Positions 5,804-8,494 of a stretch of DNA of 8,494 nucleotides are shown here, one piece after another (the stretch's first letter is position 1; each line of letters opens with the position of its first letter). Location: NCBI GenBank assembly GCA_002691835.1, contig NZJA01000075.1, positions 1-8,494 on the forward strand, in the 5' to 3' direction. Made by a program: the position numbers and the translations under genes. The notes below the pieces were generated by a model, which saw only the letters and a program-made list of their open reading frames with translations, was not told where the DNA came from and did not search any database. The DNA comes from Planctomycetota bacterium. Its GTDB lineage: Bacteria; Planctomycetota; UBA8108; UBA1146.

Positions 5804-7039
5804 TCAGATTCGTGTCGGGAAATCCCCGCACATGTCACGGACTTGCCCACGAATCGTCTCAAGAAGCGAATGATCTTCTGGGTTTTTGAGAGCTTCGAGA
5901 ATCCAGTTTCCAATCCTTGTGATTTCCGTTTCTCCCATTCCCCGGCTAGTGACCGTTGGAGTTCCAATCCGAATGCCGCTGGGGCGCAGAGGGGGATTGG
6001 GGTCGTGAGGGATCATATTCATGTTGACGACGATACCGGCTTCGCCCAGCGCTCTTTCGGCGATGTCTCCGGTGAGATCGATGGACCTCACGTCTGCCAA
6101 AACCATGTGGTTGTCTGTTCCCCCGGCGACGAGTCGGATTCCACCACTCTTGAGGATCTCCCCCAACTTTTGAGCGTTAGATACGATACTCCGCGCATAT
6201 TCACGGAACTCTTCGGTCATCGCTTCTTTGAAGCAAACGGCCCGGGCTGCCACGAGGTGCATTAATGGACCCCCCTGATCACCAGGGAATACTCCCGAGT
6301 CGATCTTGCGAGCCCACTTTTTCCTGCACAGGATCAGACCGCTCCGGGGCCCGCGAAGCGTTTTGTGGGTCGTCGTTGTGACAACATCCGCATGAGGGAC
6401 GGGGCTGGGATGAACGCCCGCTGCAACCAAGCCGGCAATATGAGCCATATCGACCATCAACTTGGATCCGACCTCATCGGCCACACGACGGAACGCTTCG
6501 AAGTCGATCACACGTGGATAGGCGCTGGCTCCAGCGATGATCAGTTTGGGTTGGGTCTCTTTTGCCACCCTCAGTACTTCATCCATATCGATCATCTCGG
6601 AGTCCGCACTGACAGGATAATGGGTGAAATCGTAGACTTTTCCTGTGAGGCTGACTTTGGCCCCATGCGACAAATGTCCACCATGGGCAAGGTCCATTGC
6701 GAGAACCTTGTCGCCGGGCTTTAGTAGCGCCGAATAGGCCGCAATGTTGGCTTGAGTTCCCGAGTGTGGCTGGACATTTGCATGATCAGCTCCGAAGAGT
6801 TCCTTCGCGCGATCTCGAGCGAGATTTTCTGCTTCATCGACGACTTCACAGCCTCCGTAGTAACGCTTTCCAGGATAGCCCTCTGCGTATTTGTTTGTCA
6901 GAACTGAGCCTTGGGCCGTGAGAATCGCATCGCTAACGATGTTCTCACTGGCGATGAGGTTGATCTCGTTCCGTTGACGTTCTTCTTCGCGCGCAACGAT
7001 ACCGGCGATGTCTGGGTCGGAACTTTCCAATGTTTCCAT
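5804..7039 (-). CDS. glyA: Serine hydroxymethyltransferase GlyA
   Basis: GlyA is the PLP enzyme that interconverts serine plus tetrahydrofolate with glycine plus 5,10-methylene-tetrahydrofolate, the main source of one-carbon units in the cytoplasm. The product from ATG 7039 has 411 residues (family about 415-420). Marks seen are NLIASEN (27-33), the NKYAEGYPGKRYYGGCEVVD stretch (49-68), PHSGTQAN (91-98), VDMAHIAGL (196-204), the PLP-lysine motif TTTTHKTLRGPRSG (221-234, Lys226), FPGDQGGPLMH (251-261) and RIGTPTVTSRGM (357-368). The start was chosen over an ATG two codons earlier because AGAGGA sits seven bases before ATG 7039 but too close to the other. It follows prfB after 14 bases and is probably co-transcribed with it. 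Its TGA abuts the trpS stop. Nothing is missing. Confidence 0.97.
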   Translation of the reverse strand: METLESSDPDIAGIVAREEERQRNEINLIASENIVSDAILTAQGSVLTNKYAEGYPGKRYYGGCEVVDEAENLARDRAKELFGADHANVQPHSGTQANIAAYSALLKPGDKVLAMDLAHGGHLSHGAKVSLTGKVYDFTHYPVSADSEMIDMDEVLRVAKETQPKLIIAGASAYPRVIDFEAFRRVADEVGSKLMVDMAHIAGLVAAGVHPSPVPHADVVTTTTHKTLRGPRSGLILCRKKWARKIDSGVFPGDQGGPLMHLVAARAVCFKEAMTEEFREYARSIVSNAQKLGEILKSGGIRLVAGGTDNHMVLADVRSIDLTGDIAERALGEAGIVVNMNMIPHDPNPPLRPSGIRIGTPTVTSRGMGETEITRIGNWILEALKNPEDHSLLETIRGQVRDMCGDFPTRI

Positions 7040-7053
7040 GATCATTTCCTCTC

Positions 7054-8169
7054 TCACTTGGACTCCGTTTCTGCACGGTTTCGATATCGCAACCAATGTT
7101 CGATAAATGGTTGCAGTTCACCGTCCAAAACGGCATCGACATTACTTGTTTCGTGATCTGTTCGATGGTCTTTGACCATCTTGTAGGGGTGCATGACATA
7201 GGATCTGATCTGACTGCCGAAGGCGATGTCACTTTTTGATCCCTGTATTGCGTTCATTTCCTCACGACGCTTTTCTTCCTGAACTTCTAGGATTCTTGCC
7301 CTGAGAACTCGGAGTGCTTGCGCCTTGTTGGCATGTTGACTGCGTTCATTTTGACATTGCACGACAATCCCAGTGGGAATGTGCGTGATTCTGACGGCTG
7401 AGTCGGTGGTGTTGACGTGCTGACCACCGGCACCACTGGCTCGGTAGGTATCGACACGAAGATCAGAGTCGATAATTTCGACACCCTCGGTGTTATCGGT
7501 TTCAGGTGTCACGCGAATGGAGCAGAAGGCGGTCTGCCGACGAGCCTGGGCATCAAAGGGAGAGATTCGGACGATTCTGTGAACGCCTGATTCAGACCGG
7601 AGATAACCATAGGCGTAATCACCGACCAAATGGATGGTGGAAGACTTGAGACCTGCTTCTTCACCATGCTGCTCATCGATAATTTGGGTTTTGTAGCCCT
7701 GTTTTTCGCCCCAGCGCAGAAACATTCTCTGAACCATCAGGGTCCAGTCTGCGGCATCTGTTCCCCCTGCACCGGATTGAATCTCGATAAATGCGCTGGC
7801 CTGATCATATTTGCCATTGAGAAGTGTTTTAAGTTCCAGGCTTTCAGCGCTTTTTAGCAGCAGAGTGATTTCAGATTCTGCTTCTGTCAGGGAGTCCTCA
7901 TCGGACTCTGACTCGGCGAGCTCAATCAGGACTTCGACATCTTCGAGGCCCTGCTTCAGTTTTTCGATCGCCTGAACGGATGATTTCTTCGACTTCATCG
8001 ATTGGATGATCTTCTCTGCGGCCTCTCGATCATCCCAGAAATCCTGGGCTGACATTTTTTCCTCCAGATTGGCGAGCTTTTCTTTGAGCTCGTCAAAACG
8101 GACAGCATGCTGAATGCGATCGATCAGCTGTTCGATGTTTTTCAGTCGAGCCCTGGTTTCGGCACTCAA
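7054..8169 (-). CDS. prfB: Peptide chain release factor 2 (no programmed frameshift)
   Basis: RF2 recognises UGA and UAA stop codons and triggers peptide release on the ribosome. The 371-residue product has the N-terminal coiled domain with an acidic stretch near 85-100, the stop-codon reading tripeptide SPF at 203-205, the catalytic GGQ at 248-250 (GAGGQHVNTTDSAVR), and the C-terminal MVKDHRTDHET segment. The start is TTG at 8169: an in-frame TAG lies only 12 bases upstream and no other start codon exists before the conserved helix. The ribosome site is poor (GGG, 5 bases away). Unlike most prfB genes there is one continuous frame. At the place of the usual shift site the DNA reads CGT TTT GAC (residues 24-26) and the alternative frame has no start codon. 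glyA follows after 14 bases. Confidence 0.96.
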   Translation of the reverse strand: MSAETRARLKNIEQLIDRIQHAVRFDELKEKLANLEEKMSAQDFWDDREAAEKIIQSMKSKKSSVQAIEKLKQGLEDVEVLIELAESESDEDSLTEAESEITLLLKSAESLELKTLLNGKYDQASAFIEIQSGAGGTDAADWTLMVQRMFLRWGEKQGYKTQIIDEQHGEEAGLKSSTIHLVGDYAYGYLRSESGVHRIVRISPFDAQARRQTAFCSIRVTPETDNTEGVEIIDSDLRVDTYRASGAGGQHVNTTDSAVRITHIPTGIVVQCQNERSQHANKAQALRVLRARILEVQEEKRREEMNAIQGSKSDIAFGSQIRSYVMHPYKMVKDHRTDHETSNVDAVLDGELQPFIEHWLRYRNRAETESK

Positions 8170-8224
8170 GGTTACCCGCTATCTGTCAGATTCAAGTTTG
8201 TCGACCCTTGTGAAGAGGAACCCG

Positions 8225-8253
8225 ATCATAGTGTCGATCCAGTCGACCGGAAA
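8225..8253 (-). promoter_or_regulatory. Candidate promoter of prfB-glyA with dyad in the spacer
   Basis: On the minus strand TATGAT (8230-8225) is a good -10 box, 56 bases before the prfB start. The -35 box 17 bases upstream, TTTCCG, is poor. The spacer contains a small dyad, GTCGA-N5-TCGAC at 8233-8247, placed where an operator could sit. Regulator unknown; by-eye call. Confidence 0.3.
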
Positions 8254-8414
8254 CAACCCTACCGGGCTATGAGGAGTCGATTTCCGGCAAAAAAATGGCT
8301 GATCCATGCCGAGTTTGTGGAGGATCGCTGGGGATAGCGTTGGAAGGTGGGAGCCAGCAAGAGGTCGACGGCGTTTGGGAGGATTCGGCGAAATCGACGA
8401 TCCGGCAAAGAAGA

Positions 8415-8444
8415 AGGGCCCGAAGGGATAACCCTTCGGGCCCT
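8415..8444. terminator. Strong intrinsic terminator hairpin
   Basis: AGGGCCCGAAGGG and CCCTTCGGGCCCT pair perfectly over 13 bases around the loop ATAA. The minus-strand transcript continues with TCTTCTTT, the plus-strand one with GTTTCT, so termination is better supported leftward. It lies 4 bases after the TAG of the possible right-edge gene and upstream of prfB, which isolates the prfB-glyA operon. Confidence 0.85.
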
Positions 8445-8448
8445 GTTT

Positions 8449-8494
8449 CTACCAGGAGGATTGAGCGGATTCACCGCTTCCCCCGTCAGAGGCG
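8449..8494 (-). CDS. Possible C-terminal tail of an unidentified leftward gene (5' part outside window)
   Basis: Reading leftward from the right edge, one frame gives ASDGGSGESAQSSW and then TAG at 8451-8449, directly before the strong terminator. A Gly/Ser-rich tail, the stop and the hairpin in that order suggest the end of a real gene, but 14 residues do not allow a family call. Other frames remain open here, and the whole reading could be chance. Confidence 0.3.
   Translation of the reverse strand, partial: ASDGGSGESAQSSW

Noticed and set aside
7040..7096. Upstream extension of glyA into prfB
   Set aside because: The ribosome site and family length support ATG 7039; the extension overlaps the prfB 3' end and matches nothing.
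8095..8169. Programmed frameshift at TTTTGAC in prfB
   Set aside because: The frame before the shift has no start codon and there is no internal ribosome-like site; the main frame is open from TTG 8169.
8259..8474. Leftward 71-codon frame near the right edge
   Set aside because: It runs through the 13-pair terminator hairpin, has no recognisable motif, and competes with a better-placed stop at 8449-8451.

Overview
This window looks like chromosomal DNA of a Gram-negative, LPS-bearing bacterium with a roughly balanced base composition. It encodes two LPS-type glycosyltransferases, a KdkA/WaaP-like sugar kinase, and MqnA, which marks menaquinone synthesis by the futalosine route. The DUF502 protein has the feel of those from Planctomycetota or deltaproteobacteria-like lineages, but I cannot fix the phylum from sequence reading alone. 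No insertion sequence, CRISPR array, integrase, phage or toxin-antitoxin gene is visible.

Layout. Positions 1-3743 hold a leftward (minus-strand) transcription unit: tRNA-Pro(GGG) at 3610-3686, then a KdkA/WaaP-like kinase, mqnA, a WaaE-like family 2 glycosyltransferase and a family 4 glycosyltransferase cut by the left edge. The four protein genes overlap by 4 nt (ATGA or GTGA) or are 3 nt apart, so they are very probably translated from one message. Just upstream, also leftward, is a two-helix DUF502 membrane protein (3744-4589). A 215-nt region that lacks genes separates it from the divergent, rightward trpS (4805-5803). trpS is convergent with glyA, and their stop codons abut exactly (TGATCA). 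prfB and glyA form a second leftward operon (8169 to 5804) with a 14-nt gap. Its likely terminator lies inside the end of trpS. At the right edge are a strong hairpin terminator and the possible C-terminal tail of a further leftward gene.

How the genes work together. The kinase and the two glycosyltransferases fit assembly or decoration of the LPS inner core on the cytoplasmic face of the inner membrane. mqnA is metabolically unrelated to them but is translationally embedded between them. trpS, prfB, glyA and the tRNA are translation or one-carbon housekeeping genes.

I found no convincing new defence, mobile or signalling system. The points worth a second look are organisational: a prfB gene without the programmed frameshift, the zero-gap convergent trpS/glyA pair with an embedded terminator, mqnA inside an LPS operon headed by a tRNA, and many non-ATG starts.
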